A stretch of 64,000 nt of DNA from Hydractinia symbiolongicarpus (GCF_029227915.1 NC_079883.1:8060001-8124000); one strand, 5' to 3'; shown: positions 20,488-36,973, numbered from the stretch's first letter. Program-made: numbers and translations. The notes: generated by a model not told the origin, from the sequence alone.

Positions 20488-20947
20488 ACCAACGTCTACC
20501 AAACACAAACGGTCTTTTTTAAGACCACACATCTTTAAAAAAACATTTACTTGGCGTCACTACAAGTTAACCGAAGTTAATAAAACTTCTAAATAATGTG
20601 CTTAAGAACACTAGCCTACATTTAAAATACTTCCCCATGTGTGTGTGGATTAGCTTCACTTTTCATACGTATTATTAGCTGTACTTGCAGAAAAGACAAG
20701 TACATTGATCCATGTTATTGCTTACATTTAACTTAACCCAGCTTTTCACGGAAACACTCCCAGGCAAATTAACCCTACAAAGTATTTCTAAATTTTTTTT
20801 GTGTCATATATGACATAGTATCGTATAGCAATAAATGTAACTGTGACAAGACTTTACACATTGTGTAATTTGGAAGCGTGCACAAAGTAATGTTTTAAAA
20901 GATTTGTGGCTATAAAAATAGCCGTTTTTGTTGAGCAATGACAACGC

Positions 20948-21304
<357 letters not shown>

Positions 21305-21782
21305 TTAACAGAATTCAGACAGCTTTAAAAAGAGGCCATAAAATTACCTACTGCTCGTGGAAACACCCTAATTAACCAATAGAGTTGCGTCATTACAAAA
21401 TGTTCCGAACATTTTGTACATTTTTTTAAGTAAAACTGTAGTTTTTTTAAAAATTCGTGGTCTTAATGTTTCAGTAAGGCAATAAATTTGGCATCGTTGG
21501 AATTCGCCAAACCTTCTGCTACTTACTAAAAAAAAAAAAAGTCAAAAGCTTTTGTGTATCAGAAGATACAGCCGTTTTCCCGTAGCCAAAAAACACAGAT
21601 TTTATAAAAATGTTAAAGTAATGAGCGTAATGTCATTATGCAGCCAATCAGAAATTACTTTCTTAGCACCAATCAAATGGTTTGTTTTGAACCTTAGCTG
21701 TCAATCAATATGAGAAATAAAACTTTGGCGCGATAGTGCATTTTAGACCGTCTTGTGTATCCGTACTACATCGACTTCTTAA

Positions 21783-22196
<414 letters not shown>

Positions 22197-22557
22197 GCAT
22201 CTTACCAAACAAAAAACGGCTATTTTTATAGCCACACATCCATAAAAAATATTACGGCTAGCTTTTTATATCAAACTTTGTCCTGCTTTCTGTTTAAATT
22301 TTATGCTACATAAAAATTTTATGCTACATAAAGTTTGACAATGTTAAAAATATGAAGGGCAAGAAAAGTAAAAGCAAGAAAATAAGAAATTTAAAAACGA
22401 AAATACTTAAACTTAGGGAATCTAATCTTAAATTTACTCTTTTTTAACTGTTTAAGTGACTTAAACAAGTTTAACTTTGTACCAAGATAATGTTTTTTTG
22501 TAAATGTGTGGCTATAAAAATAGCCGTTTGTTAATGTAATAGCCAGATACACACAAA

Positions 22558-23109
22558 TTATTTTTTTGCGGTCTTCTTTGCTGCCTTTTTGGGAGTCTTT
22601 TTGACCTTCTTTGCTGCAGGTTTTTTAGCAACAGGCTTCTTTGTGGGTTTCTTAGCTGCTGGTTTCTTAGCCGAGGCTTTCTTTGTGGCAGGCTTCTTTG
22701 CTGCTTTCTTTGGCGTGCTCTTCTTTGCTGGCTTCTTTTTTGGTGTACTTTTCTTTGCAGTAGGCTTCTTTGCCGTTGGCTTTTTTGCTGCGGCCTTTTT
22801 CTTAGGTTTTTCTTTTTTTACCTGACCTAGCTTGAATGATCCAGAAGCACCAGTGCCTTTAGTTTGAATCAAATCGCCTGATGTTACTCCTCGTTTAAGA
22901 GCCATTTTCAGATGATGATCTGAGTTTTCAGCAACTTTGTAATTTGCATGAATATATTTTGTAATAGCTTGGCGAGATGAACCACCGCGTTCCTTTAGGG
23001 TAGCGATAGCAGCCTTGATCATGTCCACATATTTAGGGTGATCAGCTGTCTTCTTTGCAGCAGGTTTCTTCTTGGGTGCGATTTTCTTTGGAGAAGCTGC
23101 TTCACTCAT
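22558..23109 (-). CDS. H1: Histone H1, unit 5
   Basis: Intact, protein identical to unit 1; stem-loop 22510-22525. Confidence 0.97.
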   Translation of the reverse strand: MSEAASPKKIAPKKKPAAKKTADHPKYVDMIKAAIATLKERGGSSRQAITKYIHANYKVAENSDHHLKMALKRGVTSGDLIQTKGTGASGSFKLGQVKKEKPKKKAAAKKPTAKKPTAKKSTPKKKPAKKSTPKKAAKKPATKKASAKKPAAKKPTKKPVAKKPAAKKVKKTPKKAAKKTAKK

Positions 23110-23688
23110 TTTTAATGTTTTCTTACAACAATCCAACGATAAACGATGCTTGTTATCACAGTAGAAGTATACTAAACATTACCGTGTAAATGAGATATAA
23201 TTTAAGACGGTGCGAAGTATGCGGACGTAAAAGTACCACTCCCGGGAATTGATTTGGCGCGAAAACAGAAATGTGTGTTTCTGTACATCGTATAATGTCC
23301 GTTTTGGGTGCCGCGACTATGCGAAAGCATGTTAATTTTTATTTGTAGTACGACGCAATAGTCTGCAAGAGAAGCTGCTGGAGTTTGAGGTCTTCAGCAT
23401 TACATCTAGTCTGTTAATTTGGGCTTCTTCCGCGCTCGTGTTAGGATTTTCATAAAGCGTTCTTTGGTTTGCGTTGCGTATGTCGGCCTACATCATCGAC
23501 ACGGCCTGTTTCCGGCTATTAGGAGCAATTCATATATTGGGCACTGCGTTTCGACTTTTTTATTAGACCACAGTAAAAAAATTCACTCACAGAAGTCCCT
23601 TTCTTTCATGGCTACAAACACGAAGAATTCTGTCGTAAGTAAAACGAATGCGCAAGCCAAAATGACGATGGGGCGAAGTCATAAGCAT

Positions 23689-23761
23689 GGCCCTGTGGCC
23701 CAATGGATAAGGCATCTGACTACGAATCAGGGGATTCCAGGTTCGACTCCTGGCAGGGTCG
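23689..23761 (+). tRNA. tRNA-Arg(ACG): tRNA-Arg(ACG), unit 5
   Basis: Matches unit 1. Confidence 0.97.
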
Positions 23762-24083
23762 CACTGTCGCATTTCGGCTGCATGGTCTACTGTGTAACGC
23801 GCGCGCACGTTCTGGCGTAATGCGTTGATAAACGGAATGTACGCAGACATATTGGAAAGTAATATCACGCACTTAGTATCGTCGCCTTTGTTAGCATTCA
23901 TGTAAGTTACCATCCACTCGCTACAGTCGCTCTCCATCCTACGGCTAAATCAACAGCCGTGATTTTTACTATGTCGCCGTCCATCCGTACGCGGTGACAG
24001 TTGTAAGCTTTACAGTAACGTGACATGCTCCACAAGCAGTTACGGTGTGTGGACGATGCCTATCATGGCAACGCTTGTTCTTT

Positions 24084-24268
24084 ATCGCTTCTCGGCCTAA
24101 TGGCTAAGATCAAGTGTAGTATCTGTTCTTATCAGTTTAATATCTGGTAGGCCATTCTCTGAATGGTCAGTATATTAATCTGATTTTTGGCCTTGGGTCA
24201 TGGAGGTGGATTCATTCACGCCGTGACCACGGGTTGCCTTGGTGTTGCACTATTACCGATGGCGGCCC
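24084..24268 (+). ncRNA. U2: U2 snRNA, unit 5
   Basis: Matches unit 1. Confidence 0.95.
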
Positions 24269-24460
24269 ACATAAGCAATAAAAGAATAATAGCAGTCCTC
24301 TTTCCGACGGCACTCTGCATAGTCTACGGCGGGAACAAAACGCGTACACTGGGGGAGAATACAGCCTATGCCCCGCGACACGGCAGTTTATAACACACTC
24401 AAGCCACAAGCATTAACAAACTTTGAAGGGTACCCTCATGCTACGGTGCAGTTCCAACTC

Positions 24461-24625
24461 ATACTTACCTGACGGGGAAGTAAAGACTGATCAATGAGGG
24501 TTTTCTTCCAGAGTGAGGCTCTTGCATTGCACTACGCTTGGGCTGACCTCTGCGATTACTGCAAACGTCAGTAACTCGACCGTACAATTTCTGGTAGTGG
24601 GGGCCTGCGTCCGCGCTCGCCCCCT
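24461..24625 (+). ncRNA. U1: U1 snRNA, unit 5
   Basis: Matches unit 1. Confidence 0.96.
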
Positions 24626-24952
24626 CCTTAAGTCAAAATGAATGAGCTTAGAAAAGTTGCGCGGCCAAATGTCGGTGGTGACTTAAACGCTAAGGTAAAA
24701 CCTCGCTTGGCTGTTACGAAACGTGATTGCGATATAAGTCCTCGGAAGGCGGCGGAATTTTATTTTATTTGCCATTCCGTCAGGGTTATTGGATGATCGG
24801 CAATAGATCGAGTTTGTATGCATTTGAAAGCTCTTTTTTCTCGTACTATCACCTGAAAATGTCGTAGGAAAATGTCATAGGAAACACTTTCAACAACCGC
24901 CACGTTCCTTAATTGTTATAACAAGAAATATATCACAGCAAATGAAAATGAA

Positions 24953-25072
24953 AAGCCTACGACACCGGGAGTTCCCAGGCGGTCCCCCATCCAAGTACTA
25001 TCCCGGCCCGACGATGCTTAACTTCCGTGATCAGACGAGAACGGGTGTGTTCATCGTGGTATGGCCGTAGAC
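24953..25072 (-). rRNA. 5S: 5S rRNA, unit 5
   Basis: Matches unit 1. Confidence 0.97.
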
Positions 25073-25269
25073 ATTAGTAGGTGCAAATACGTGCAATTTA
25101 TTTTGACGTTGTGATCAAATTTTTTTATTTAATTTCTTTGAGTTACTTAGGACAAGGCGTATGCATGGATTATCTATTAGACTTTAAGGTTATAGTTTTG
25201 TGAAAAAAACAATGTTTTTTTAAAGATGTGTGGCTATAAAAATAGCCGTTGTTTTCTGAGTGTAGCGGT

Positions 25270-25650
25270 TTACTTCTTCTGTCCTTTGTCGTTCTTCTTT
25301 GGGAGTAAGACAGCTTGAATGTTTGGCAAAACACCACCAGCTGCAATGGTTACACCGCTCAAAAGTTTGTTTAATTCTTCATCATTACGAACAGCCAATT
25401 GTAAATGTCTTGGAATAATCCTAGCTTTTTTGTTGTCTCTTGCTGCGTTACCAGCCAACTCCAATATCTCAGCAGATAAATATTCCAAGACGGCTGCTAA
25501 GTAAACTGGTGCTCCAGATCCAATTCGGTTAGCATAGTGCCCTCTACGAAGGAATCTATGCACTCTACCGACTGGAAATTGAAGTCCAGCTCTTGAGGAT
25601 CTTGTCTTGGCTTTAGCCTTAGCTTTTCCACCTTTTCCACGTCCAGACAT
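25270..25650 (-). CDS. H2A: Histone H2A, unit 6
   Basis: Protein identical to unit 1; stem-loop 25232-25247. Confidence 0.98.
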   Translation of the reverse strand: MSGRGKGGKAKAKAKTRSSRAGLQFPVGRVHRFLRRGHYANRIGSGAPVYLAAVLEYLSAEILELAGNAARDNKKARIIPRHLQLAVRNDEELNKLLSGVTIAAGGVLPNIQAVLLPKKNDKGQKK

Positions 25651-25934
25651 AACTGCGATTTGATTTGTAAGTTAATACAAAAACGTACGAATATTTAACG
25701 TAAGTGTTAACGAAATAAACTTTACTCGTTTTTTCATCATAAAAATAGGATCGAAATCATGTTTTTTTAACCAATCATAATTAAGTATTAAACAAAAGAT
25801 TTTTTTTTTAACCAATTAAATTGCGTATCGGCGTTTTCGGATCGAATTCGATCCGATTTTTTTACTTATAAACAAAAAGTTTTGACTTGCAGTTTAATGC
25901 TTATTTACAAGTTAAGTAGCAAAAATTTTTAACC

Positions 25935-26339
25935 ATGTCTGACGCAGCAGCTAAAGGAGGAAAACAGGCACCTAAAGTAGCCAAGAAAGGTGAAAAAAGA
26001 GCCGGCAAAAAAGGAGGAAAGATTGGTGGAACTGGTGAAAAGAAACGCAAGAGAAAGAGAAAGGAAAGTTATGCTATTTACATCTACAATGTTTTGAAAC
26101 AAGTTCACCCAGATGTCGGAGTTTCAAGCAAAGCTATGAGCATCATGAACTCATTTGTCAACGACATCTTTGAGCGCATTGCTTCCGAAGCTTCGCGTTT
26201 GGCTCTTCAAAACAAAAAGTCGACCATCTCTTCTCGTGAAATTCAAACCGCAGTACGTCTTCTCTTGCCTGGAGAACTTGCAAAACACGCAGTCAGTGAA
26301 GGAACAAAAGCCGTCACAAAATACACAAGCAGCAAGTAA
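25935..26339 (+). CDS. H2B: Histone H2B, unit 6
   Basis: Protein identical to unit 1; stem-loop 26363-26378. Confidence 0.98.
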   Translation: MSDAAAKGGKQAPKVAKKGEKRAGKKGGKIGGTGEKKRKRKRKESYAIYIYNVLKQVHPDVGVSSKAMSIMNSFVNDIFERIASEASRLALQNKKSTISSREIQTAVRLLLPGELAKHAVSEGTKAVTKYTSSK

Positions 26340-26799
26340 ACCAACGTCTACCAAACACAAACGGTCTTTTTTAAGACCACACATCTTTAAAAAAACATTT
26401 ACTTGGCGTCACTACAAGTTAACCGAAGTTAATAAAACTTCTAAATAATGTGCTTAAGAACACTAGCCTACATTTAAAATACTTCCCCATGTGTGTGTGG
26501 ATTAGCTTCACTTTTCATACGTATTATTAGCTGTACTTGCAGAAAAGACAAGTACATTGATCCATGTTATTGCTTACATTTAACTTAACCCAGCTTTTCA
26601 CGGAAACACTCCCAGGCAAATTAACCCTACAAAGTATTTCTAAATTTTTTTTGTGTCATATATGACATAGTATCGTATAGCAATAAATGTAACTGTGACA
26701 AGACTTTACACATTGTGTAATTTGGAAGCGTGCACAAAGTAATGTTTTAAAAGATTTGTGGCTATAAAAATAGCCGTTTTTGTTGAGCAATGACAACGC

Positions 26800-27156
<357 letters not shown>

Positions 27157-27634
27157 TTAACAGAATTCAGACAGCTTTAAAAAGAGGCCATAAAATTACC
27201 TACTGCTCGTGGAAACACCCTAATTAACCAATAGAGTTGCGTCATTACAAAATGTTCCGAACATTTTGTACATTTTTTTAAGTAAAACTGTAGTTTTTTT
27301 AAAAATTCGTGGTCTTAATGTTTCAGTAAGGCAATAAATTTGGCATCGTTGGAATTCGCCAAACCTTCTGCTACTTACTAAAAAAAAAAAAAGTCAAAAG
27401 CTTTTGTGTATCAGAAGATACAGCCGTTTTCCCGTAGCCAAAAAACACAGATTTTATAAAAAAGTTAAAGTAATGAGCGTAATGTCATTATGCAGCCAAT
27501 CAGAAATTACTTTCTTAGCACCAATCAAATGGTTTGTTTTGAACCTTAGCTGTCAATCAATATGAGAAATAAAACTTTGGCGCGATAGTGCATTTTAGAC
27601 CGTCTTGTGTATCCGTACTACATCGACTTCTTAA

Positions 27635-28048
<414 letters not shown>

Positions 28049-28409
28049 GCATCTTACCAAACAAAAAACGGCTATTTTTATAGCCACACATCCATAAAAA
28101 ATATTACGGCTAGCTTTTTATATCAAACTTTGTCCTGCTTTCTGTTTAAATTTTATGCTACATAAAAATTTTATGCTACATAAAGTTTGACAATGTTAAA
28201 AATATGAAGGGCAAGAAAAGTAAAAGCAAGAAAATAAGAAATTTAAAAACGAAAATACTTAAACTTAGGGAATCTAATCTTAAATTTACTCTTTTTTAAC
28301 TGTTTAAGTGACTTAAACAAGTTTAACTTTGTACCAAGATAATGTTTTTTTGTAAATGTGTGGCTATAAAAATAGCCGTTTGTTAATGTAATAGCCAGAT
28401 ACACACAAA

Positions 28410-28961
28410 TTATTTTTTTGCGGTCTTCTTTGCTGCCTTTTTGGGAGTCTTTTTGACCTTCTTTGCTGCAGGTTTTTTAGCAACAGGCTTCTTTGTGGGT
28501 TTCTTAGCTGCTGGTTTCTTAGCCGAGGCTTTCTTTGTGGCAGGCTTCTTTGCTGCTTTCTTTGGCGTGCTCTTCTTTGCTGGCTTCTTTTTTGGTGTAC
28601 TTTTCTTTGCAGTAGGCTTCTTTGCCGTTGGCTTTTTTGCTGCGGCCTTTTTCTTAGGTTTTTCTTTTTTTACCTGACCTAGCTTGAATGATCCAGAAGC
28701 ACCAGTGCCTTTAGTTTGAATCAAATCGCCTGATGTTACTCCTCGTTTAAGAGCCATTTTCAGATGATGATCTGAGTTTTCAGCAACTTTGTAATTTGCA
28801 TGAATATATTTTGTAATAGCTTGGCGAGATGAACCACCGCGTTCCTTTAGGGTAGCGATAGCAGCCTTGATCATGTCCACATATTTAGGGTGATCAGCTG
28901 TCTTCTTTGCAGCAGGTTTCTTCTTGGGTGCGATTTTCTTTGGAGAAGCTGCTTCACTCAT
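28410..28961 (-). CDS. H1: Histone H1, unit 6
   Basis: Protein identical to unit 1; stem-loop 28362-28377. Confidence 0.97.
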   Translation of the reverse strand: MSEAASPKKIAPKKKPAAKKTADHPKYVDMIKAAIATLKERGGSSRQAITKYIHANYKVAENSDHHLKMALKRGVTSGDLIQTKGTGASGSFKLGQVKKEKPKKKAAAKKPTAKKPTAKKSTPKKKPAKKSTPKKAAKKPATKKASAKKPAAKKPTKKPVAKKPAAKKVKKTPKKAAKKTAKK

Positions 28962-29540
28962 TTTTAATGTTTTCTTACAACAATCCAACGATAAACGATG
29001 CTTGTTATCACAGTAGAAGTATACTAAACATTACCGTGTAAATGAGATATAATTTAAGACGGTGCGAAGTATGCGGACGTAAAAGTACCACTCCCGGGAA
29101 TTGATTTGGCGCGAAAACAGAAATGTGTGTTTCTGTACATCGTATAATGTCCGTTTTGGGTGCCGCGACTATGCGAAAGCATGTTAATTTTTATTTGTAG
29201 TACGACGCAATAGTCTGCAAGAGAAGCTGCTGGAGTTTGAGGTCTTCAGCATTACATCTAGTCTGTTAATTTGGGCTTCTTCCGCGCTCGTGTTAGGATT
29301 TTCATAAAGCGTTCTTTGGTTTGCGTTGCGTATGTCGGCCTACATCATCGACACGGCCTGTTTCCGGCTATTAGGAGCAATTCATATATTGGGCACTGCG
29401 TTTCGACTTTTTTATTAGACCACAGTAAAAAAATTCACTCACAGAAGTCCCTTTCTTTCATGGCTACAAACACGAAGAATTCTGTCGTAAGTAAAACGAA
29501 TGCGCAAGCCAAAATGACGATGGGGCGAAGTCATAAGCAT

Positions 29541-29613
29541 GGCCCTGTGGCCCAATGGATAAGGCATCTGACTACGAATCAGGGGATTCCAGGTTCGACT
29601 CCTGGCAGGGTCG
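29541..29613 (+). tRNA. tRNA-Arg(ACG): tRNA-Arg(ACG), unit 6
   Basis: Matches unit 1. Confidence 0.97.
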
Positions 29614-29935
29614 CACTGTCGCATTTCGGCTGCATGGTCTACTGTGTAACGCGCGCGCACGTTCTGGCGTAATGCGTTGATAAACGGAATGTACGCAGAC
29701 ATATTGGAAAGTAATATCACGCACTTAGTATCGTCGCCTTTGTTAGCATTCATGTAAGTTACCATCCACTCGCTACAGTCGCTCTCCATCCTACGGCTAA
29801 ATCAACAGCCGTGATTTTTACTATGTCGCCGTCCATCCGTACGCGGTGACAGTTGTAAGCTTTACAGTAACGTGACATGCTCCACAAGCAGTTACGGTGT
29901 GTGGACGATGCCTATCATGGCAACGCTTGTTCTTT

Positions 29936-30120
29936 ATCGCTTCTCGGCCTAATGGCTAAGATCAAGTGTAGTATCTGTTCTTATCAGTTTAATATCTGGT
30001 AGGCCATTCTCTGAATGGTCAGTATATTAATCTGATTTTTGGCCTTGGGTCATGGAGGTGGATTCATTCACGCCGTGACCACGGGTTGCCTTGGTGTTGC
30101 ACTATTACCGATGGCGGCCC
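29936..30120 (+). ncRNA. U2: U2 snRNA, unit 6
   Basis: Matches unit 1. Confidence 0.95.
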
Positions 30121-30312
30121 ACATAAGCAATAAAAGAATAATAGCAGTCCTCTTTCCGACGGCACTCTGCATAGTCTACGGCGGGAACAAAACGCGTACA
30201 CTGGGGGAGAATACAGCCTATGCCCCGCGACACGGCAGTTTATAACACACTCAAGCCACAAGCATTAACAAACTTTGAAGGGTACCCTCATGCTACGGTG
30301 CAGTTCCAACTC

Positions 30313-30477
30313 ATACTTACCTGACGGGGAAGTAAAGACTGATCAATGAGGGTTTTCTTCCAGAGTGAGGCTCTTGCATTGCACTACGCTTGGGCTGACC
30401 TCTGCGATTACTGCAAACGTCAGTAACTCGACCGTACAATTTCTGGTAGTGGGGGCCTGCGTCCGCGCTCGCCCCCT
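30313..30477 (+). ncRNA. U1: U1 snRNA, unit 6
   Basis: Matches unit 1. Confidence 0.96.
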
Positions 30478-30804
30478 CCTTAAGTCAAAATGAATGAGCT
30501 TAGAAAAGTTGCGCGGCCAAATGTCGGTGGTGACTTAAACGCTAAGGTAAAACCTCGCTTGGCTGTTACGAAACGTGATTGCGATATAAGTCCTCGGAAG
30601 GCGGCGGAATTTTATTTTATTTGCCATTCCGTCAGGGTTATTGGATGATCGGCAATAGATCGAGTTTGTATGCATTTGAAAGCTCTTTTTTCTCGTACTA
30701 TCACCTGAAAATGTCGTAGGAAAATGTCATAGGAAACACTTTCAACAACCGCCACGTTCCTTAATTGTTATAACAAGAAATATATCACAGCAAATGAAAA
30801 TGAA

Positions 30805-30924
30805 AAGCCTACGACACCGGGAGTTCCCAGGCGGTCCCCCATCCAAGTACTATCCCGGCCCGACGATGCTTAACTTCCGTGATCAGACGAGAACGGGTGT
30901 GTTCATCGTGGTATGGCCGTAGAC
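30805..30924 (-). rRNA. 5S: 5S rRNA, unit 6
   Basis: Matches unit 1. Confidence 0.97.
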
Positions 30925-31121
30925 ATTAGTAGGTGCAAATACGTGCAATTTATTTTGACGTTGTGATCAAATTTTTTTATTTAATTTCTTTGAGTTACTT
31001 AGGACAAGGCGTATGCATGGATTATCTATTAGACTTTAAGGTTATAGTTTTGTGAAAAAAACAATGTTTTTTTAAAGATGTGTGGCTATAAAAATAGCCG
31101 TTGTTTTCTGAGTGTAGCGGT

Positions 31122-31502
31122 TTACTTCTTCTGTCCTTTGTCGTTCTTCTTTGGGAGTAAGACAGCTTGAATGTTTGGCAAAACACCACCAGCTGCAATG
31201 GTTACACCGCTCAAAAGTTTGTTTAATTCTTCATCATTACGAACAGCCAATTGTAAATGTCTTGGAATAATCCTAGCTTTTTTGTTGTCTCTTGCTGCGT
31301 TACCAGCCAACTCCAATATCTCAGCAGATAAATATTCCAAGACGGCTGCTAAGTAAACTGGTGCTCCAGATCCAATTCGGTTAGCATAGTGCCCTCTACG
31401 AAGGAATCTATGCACTCTACCGACTGGAAATTGAAGTCCAGCTCTTGAGGATCTTGTCTTGGCTTTAGCCTTAGCTTTTCCACCTTTTCCACGTCCAGAC
31501 AT
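31122..31502 (-). CDS. H2A: Histone H2A, unit 7
   Basis: Protein identical to unit 1; stem-loop 31084-31099. Confidence 0.98.
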   Translation of the reverse strand: MSGRGKGGKAKAKAKTRSSRAGLQFPVGRVHRFLRRGHYANRIGSGAPVYLAAVLEYLSAEILELAGNAARDNKKARIIPRHLQLAVRNDEELNKLLSGVTIAAGGVLPNIQAVLLPKKNDKGQKK

Positions 31503-31786
31503 AACTGCGATTTGATTTGTAAGTTAATACAAAAACGTACGAATATTTAACGTAAGTGTTAACGAAATAAACTTTACTCGTTTTTTCATCATAAAAATAG
31601 GATCGAAATCATGTTTTTTTAACCAATCATAATTAAGTATTAAACAAAAGATTTTTTTTTTAACCAATTAAATTGCGTATCGGCGTTTTCGGATCGAATT
31701 CGATCCGATTTTTTTACTTATAAACAAAAAGTTTTGACTTGCAGTTTAATGCTTATTTACAAGTTAAGTAGCAAAAATTTTTAACC

Positions 31787-32191
31787 ATGTCTGACGCAGC
31801 AGCTAAAGGAGGAAAACAGGCACCTAAAGTAGCCAAGAAAGGTGAAAAAAGAGCCGGCAAAAAAGGAGGAAAGATTGGTGGAACTGGTGAAAAGAAACGC
31901 AAGAGAAAGAGAAAGGAAAGTTATGCTATTTACATCTACAATGTTTTGAAACAAGTTCACCCAGATGTCGGAGTTTCAAGCAAAGCTATGAGCATCATGA
32001 ACTCATTTGTCAACGACATCTTTGAGCGCATTGCTTCCGAAGCTTCGCGTTTGGCTCTTCAAAACAAAAAGTCGACCATCTCTTCTCGTGAAATTCAAAC
32101 CGCAGTACGTCTTCTCTTGCCTGGAGAACTTGCAAAACACGCAGTCAGTGAAGGAACAAAAGCCGTCACAAAATACACAAGCAGCAAGTAA
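31787..32191 (+). CDS. H2B: Histone H2B, unit 7
   Basis: Protein identical to unit 1; stem-loop 32215-32230. Confidence 0.98.
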   Translation: MSDAAAKGGKQAPKVAKKGEKRAGKKGGKIGGTGEKKRKRKRKESYAIYIYNVLKQVHPDVGVSSKAMSIMNSFVNDIFERIASEASRLALQNKKSTISSREIQTAVRLLLPGELAKHAVSEGTKAVTKYTSSK

Positions 32192-32651
32192 ACCAACGTC
32201 TACCAAACACAAACGGTCTTTTTTAAGACCACACATCTTTAAAAAAACATTTACTTGGCGTCACTACAAGTTAACCGAAGTTAATAAAACTTCTAAATAA
32301 TGTGCTTAAGAACACTAGCCTACATTTAAAATACTTCCCCATGTGTGTGTGGATTAGCTTCACTTTTCATACGTATTATTAGCTGTACTTGCAGAAAAGA
32401 CAAGTACATTGATCCATGTTATTGCTTACATTTAACTTAACCCAGCTTTTCACGGAAACACTCCCAGGCAAATTAACCCTACAAAGTATTTCTAAATTTT
32501 TTTTGTGTCATATATGACATAGTATCGTATAGCAATAAATGTAACTGTGACAAGACTTTACACATTGTGTAATTTGGAAGCGTGCACAAAGTAATGTTTT
32601 AAAAGATTTGTGGCTATAAAAATAGCCGTTTTTGTTGAGCAATGACAACGC

Positions 32652-33008
<357 letters not shown>

Positions 33009-33486
33009 TTAACAGAATTCAGACAGCTTTAAAAAGAGGCCATAAAATTACCTACTGCTCGTGGAAACACCCTAATTAACCAATAGAGTTGCGTCATTAC
33101 AAAATGTTCCGAACATTTTGTACATTTTTTTAAGTAAAACTGTAGTTTTTTTAAAAATTCGTGGTCTTAATGTTTCAGTAAGGCAATAAATTTGGCATCG
33201 TTGGAATTCGCCAAACCTTCTGCTACTTACTAAAAAAAAAAAAAGTCAAAAGCTTTTGTGTATCAGAAGATACAGCCGTTTTCCCGTAGCCAAAAAACAC
33301 AGATTTTATAAAAATGTTAAAGTAATGAGCGTAATGTCATTATGCAGCCAATCAGAAATTACTTTCTTAGCACCAATCAAATGGTTTGTTTTGAACCTTA
33401 GCTGTCAATCAATATGAGAAATAAAACTTTGGCGCGATAGTGCATTTTAGACCGTCTTGTGTATCCGTACTACATCGACTTCTTAA

Positions 33487-33900
<414 letters not shown>

Positions 33901-34261
33901 GCATCTTACCAAACAAAAAACGGCTATTTTTATAGCCACACATCCATAAAAAATATTACGGCTAGCTTTTTATATCAAACTTTGTCCTGCTTTCTGTTTA
34001 AATTTTATGCTACATAAAAATTTTATGCTACATAAAGTTTGACAATGTTAAAAATATGAAGGGCAAGAAAAGTAAAAGCAAGAAAATAAGAAATTTAAAA
34101 ACGAAAATACTTAAACTTAGGGAATCTAATCTTAAATTTACTCTTTTTTAACTGTTTAAGTGACTTAAACAAGTTTAACTTTGTACCAAGATAATGTTTT
34201 TTTGTAAATGTGTGGCTATAAAAATAGCCGTTTGTTAATGTAATAGCCAGATACACACAAA

Positions 34262-34813
34262 TTATTTTTTTGCGGTCTTCTTTGCTGCCTTTTTGGGAGT
34301 CTTTTTGACCTTCTTTGCTGCAGGTTTTTTAGCAACAGGCTTCTTTGTGGGTTTCTTAGCTGCTGGTTTCTTAGCCGAGGCTTTCTTTGTGGCAGGCTTC
34401 TTTGCTGCTTTCTTTGGCGTGCTCTTCTTTGCTGGCTTCTTTTTTGGTGTACTTTTCTTTGCAGTAGGCTTCTTTGCCGTTGGCTTTTTTGCTGCGGCCT
34501 TTTTCTTAGGTTTTTCTTTTTTTACCTGACCTAGCTTGAATGATCCAGAAGCACCAGTGCCTTTAGTTTGAATCAAATCGCCTGATGTTACTCCTCGTTT
34601 AAGAGCCATTTTCAGATGATGATCTGAGTTTTCAGCAACTTTGTAATTTGCATGAATATATTTTGTAATAGCTTGGCGAGATGAACCACCGCGTTCCTTT
34701 AGGGTAGCGATAGCAGCCTTGATCATGTCCACATATTTAGGGTGATCAGCTGTCTTCTTTGCAGCAGGTTTCTTCTTGGGTGCGATTTTCTTTGGAGAAG
34801 CTGCTTCACTCAT
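34262..34813 (-). CDS. H1: Histone H1, unit 7
   Basis: Protein identical to unit 1; stem-loop 34214-34229. Confidence 0.97.
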   Translation of the reverse strand: MSEAASPKKIAPKKKPAAKKTADHPKYVDMIKAAIATLKERGGSSRQAITKYIHANYKVAENSDHHLKMALKRGVTSGDLIQTKGTGASGSFKLGQVKKEKPKKKAAAKKPTAKKPTAKKSTPKKKPAKKSTPKKAAKKPATKKASAKKPAAKKPTKKPVAKKPAAKKVKKTPKKAAKKTAKK

Positions 34814-35392
34814 TTTTAATGTTTTCTTACAACAATCCAACGATAAACGATGCTTGTTATCACAGTAGAAGTATACTAAACATTACCGTGTAAATGAGAT
34901 ATAATTTAAGACGGTGCGAAGTATGCGGACGTAAAAGTACCACTCCCGGGAATTGATTTGGCGCGAAAACAGAAATGTGTGTTTCTGTACATCGTATAAT
35001 GTCCGTTTTGGGTGCCGCGACTATGCGAAAGCATGTTAATTTTTATTTGTAGTACGACGCAATAGTCTGCAAGAGAAGCTGCTGGAGTTTGAGGTCTTCA
35101 GCATTACATCTAGTCTGTTAATTTGGGCTTCTTCCGCGCTCGTGTTAGGATTTTCATAAAGCGTTCTTTGGTTTGCGTTGCGTATGTCGGCCTACATCAT
35201 CGACACGGCCTGTTTCCGGCTATTAGGAGCAATTCATATATTGGGCACTGCGTTTCGACTTTTTTATTAGACCACAGTAAAAAAATTCACTCACAGAAGT
35301 CCCTTTCTTTCATGGCTACAAACACGAAGAATTCTGTCGTAAGTAAAACGAATGCGCAAGCCAAAATGACGATGGGGCGAAGTCATAAGCAT

Positions 35393-35465
35393 GGCCCTGT
35401 GGCCCAATGGATAAGGCATCTGACTACGAATCAGGGGATTCCAGGTTCGACTCCTGGCAGGGTCG
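35393..35465 (+). tRNA. tRNA-Arg(ACG): tRNA-Arg(ACG), unit 7
   Basis: Matches unit 1. Confidence 0.97.
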
Positions 35466-35787
35466 CACTGTCGCATTTCGGCTGCATGGTCTACTGTGTA
35501 ACGCGCGCGCACGTTCTGGCGTAATGCGTTGATAAACGGAATGTACGCAGACATATTGGAAAGTAATATCACGCACTTAGTATCGTCGCCTTTGTTAGCA
35601 TTCATGTAAGTTACCATCCACTCGCTACAGTCGCTCTCCATCCTACGGCTAAATCAACAGCCGTGATTTTTACTATGTCGCCGTCCATCCGTACGCGGTG
35701 ACAGTTGTAAGCTTTACAGTAACGTGACATGCTCCACAAGCAGTTACGGTGTGTGGACGATGCCTATCATGGCAACGCTTGTTCTTT

Positions 35788-35972
35788 ATCGCTTCTCGGC
35801 CTAATGGCTAAGATCAAGTGTAGTATCTGTTCTTATCAGTTTAATATCTGGTAGGCCATTCTCTGAATGGTCAGTATATTAATCTGATTTTTGGCCTTGG
35901 GTCATGGAGGTGGATTCATTCACGCCGTGACCACGGGTTGCCTTGGTGTTGCACTATTACCGATGGCGGCCC
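35788..35972 (+). ncRNA. U2: U2 snRNA, unit 7
   Basis: Matches unit 1. Confidence 0.95.
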
Positions 35973-36164
35973 ACATAAGCAATAAAAGAATAATAGCAGT
36001 CCTCTTTCCGACGGCACTCTGCATAGTCTACGGCGGGAACAAAACGCGTACACTGGGGGAGAATACAGCCTATGCCCCGCGACACGGCAGTTTATAACAC
36101 ACTCAAGCCACAAGCATTAACAAACTTTGAAGGGTACCCTCATGCTACGGTGCAGTTCCAACTC

Positions 36165-36329
36165 ATACTTACCTGACGGGGAAGTAAAGACTGATCAATG
36201 AGGGTTTTCTTCCAGAGTGAGGCTCTTGCATTGCACTACGCTTGGGCTGACCTCTGCGATTACTGCAAACGTCAGTAACTCGACCGTACAATTTCTGGTA
36301 GTGGGGGCCTGCGTCCGCGCTCGCCCCCT
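36165..36329 (+). ncRNA. U1: U1 snRNA, unit 7
   Basis: Matches unit 1. Confidence 0.96.
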
Positions 36330-36656
36330 CCTTAAGTCAAAATGAATGAGCTTAGAAAAGTTGCGCGGCCAAATGTCGGTGGTGACTTAAACGCTAAGGT
36401 AAAACCTCGCTTGGCTGTTACGAAACGTGATTGCGATATAAGTCCTCGGAAGGCGGCGGAATTTTATTTTATTTGCCATTCCGTCAGGGTTATTGGATGA
36501 TCGGCAATAGATCGAGTTTGTATGCATTTGAAAGCTCTTTTTTCTCGTACTATCACCTGAAAATGTCGTAGGAAAATGTCATAGGAAACACTTTCAACAA
36601 CCGCCACGTTCCTTAATTGTTATAACAAGAAATATATCACAGCAAATGAAAATGAA

Positions 36657-36776
36657 AAGCCTACGACACCGGGAGTTCCCAGGCGGTCCCCCATCCAAGT
36701 ACTATCCCGGCCCGACGATGCTTAACTTCCGTGATCAGACGAGAACGGGTGTGTTCATCGTGGTATGGCCGTAGAC
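36657..36776 (-). rRNA. 5S: 5S rRNA, unit 7
   Basis: Matches unit 1. Confidence 0.97.
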
Positions 36777-36973
36777 ATTAGTAGGTGCAAATACGTGCAA
36801 TTTATTTTGACGTTGTGATCAAATTTTTTTATTTAATTTCTTTGAGTTACTTAGGACAAGGCGTATGCATGGATTATCTATTAGACTTTAAGGTTATAGT
36901 TTTGTGAAAAAAACAATGTTTTTTTAAAGATGTGTGGCTATAAAAATAGCCGTTGTTTTCTGAGTGTAGCGGT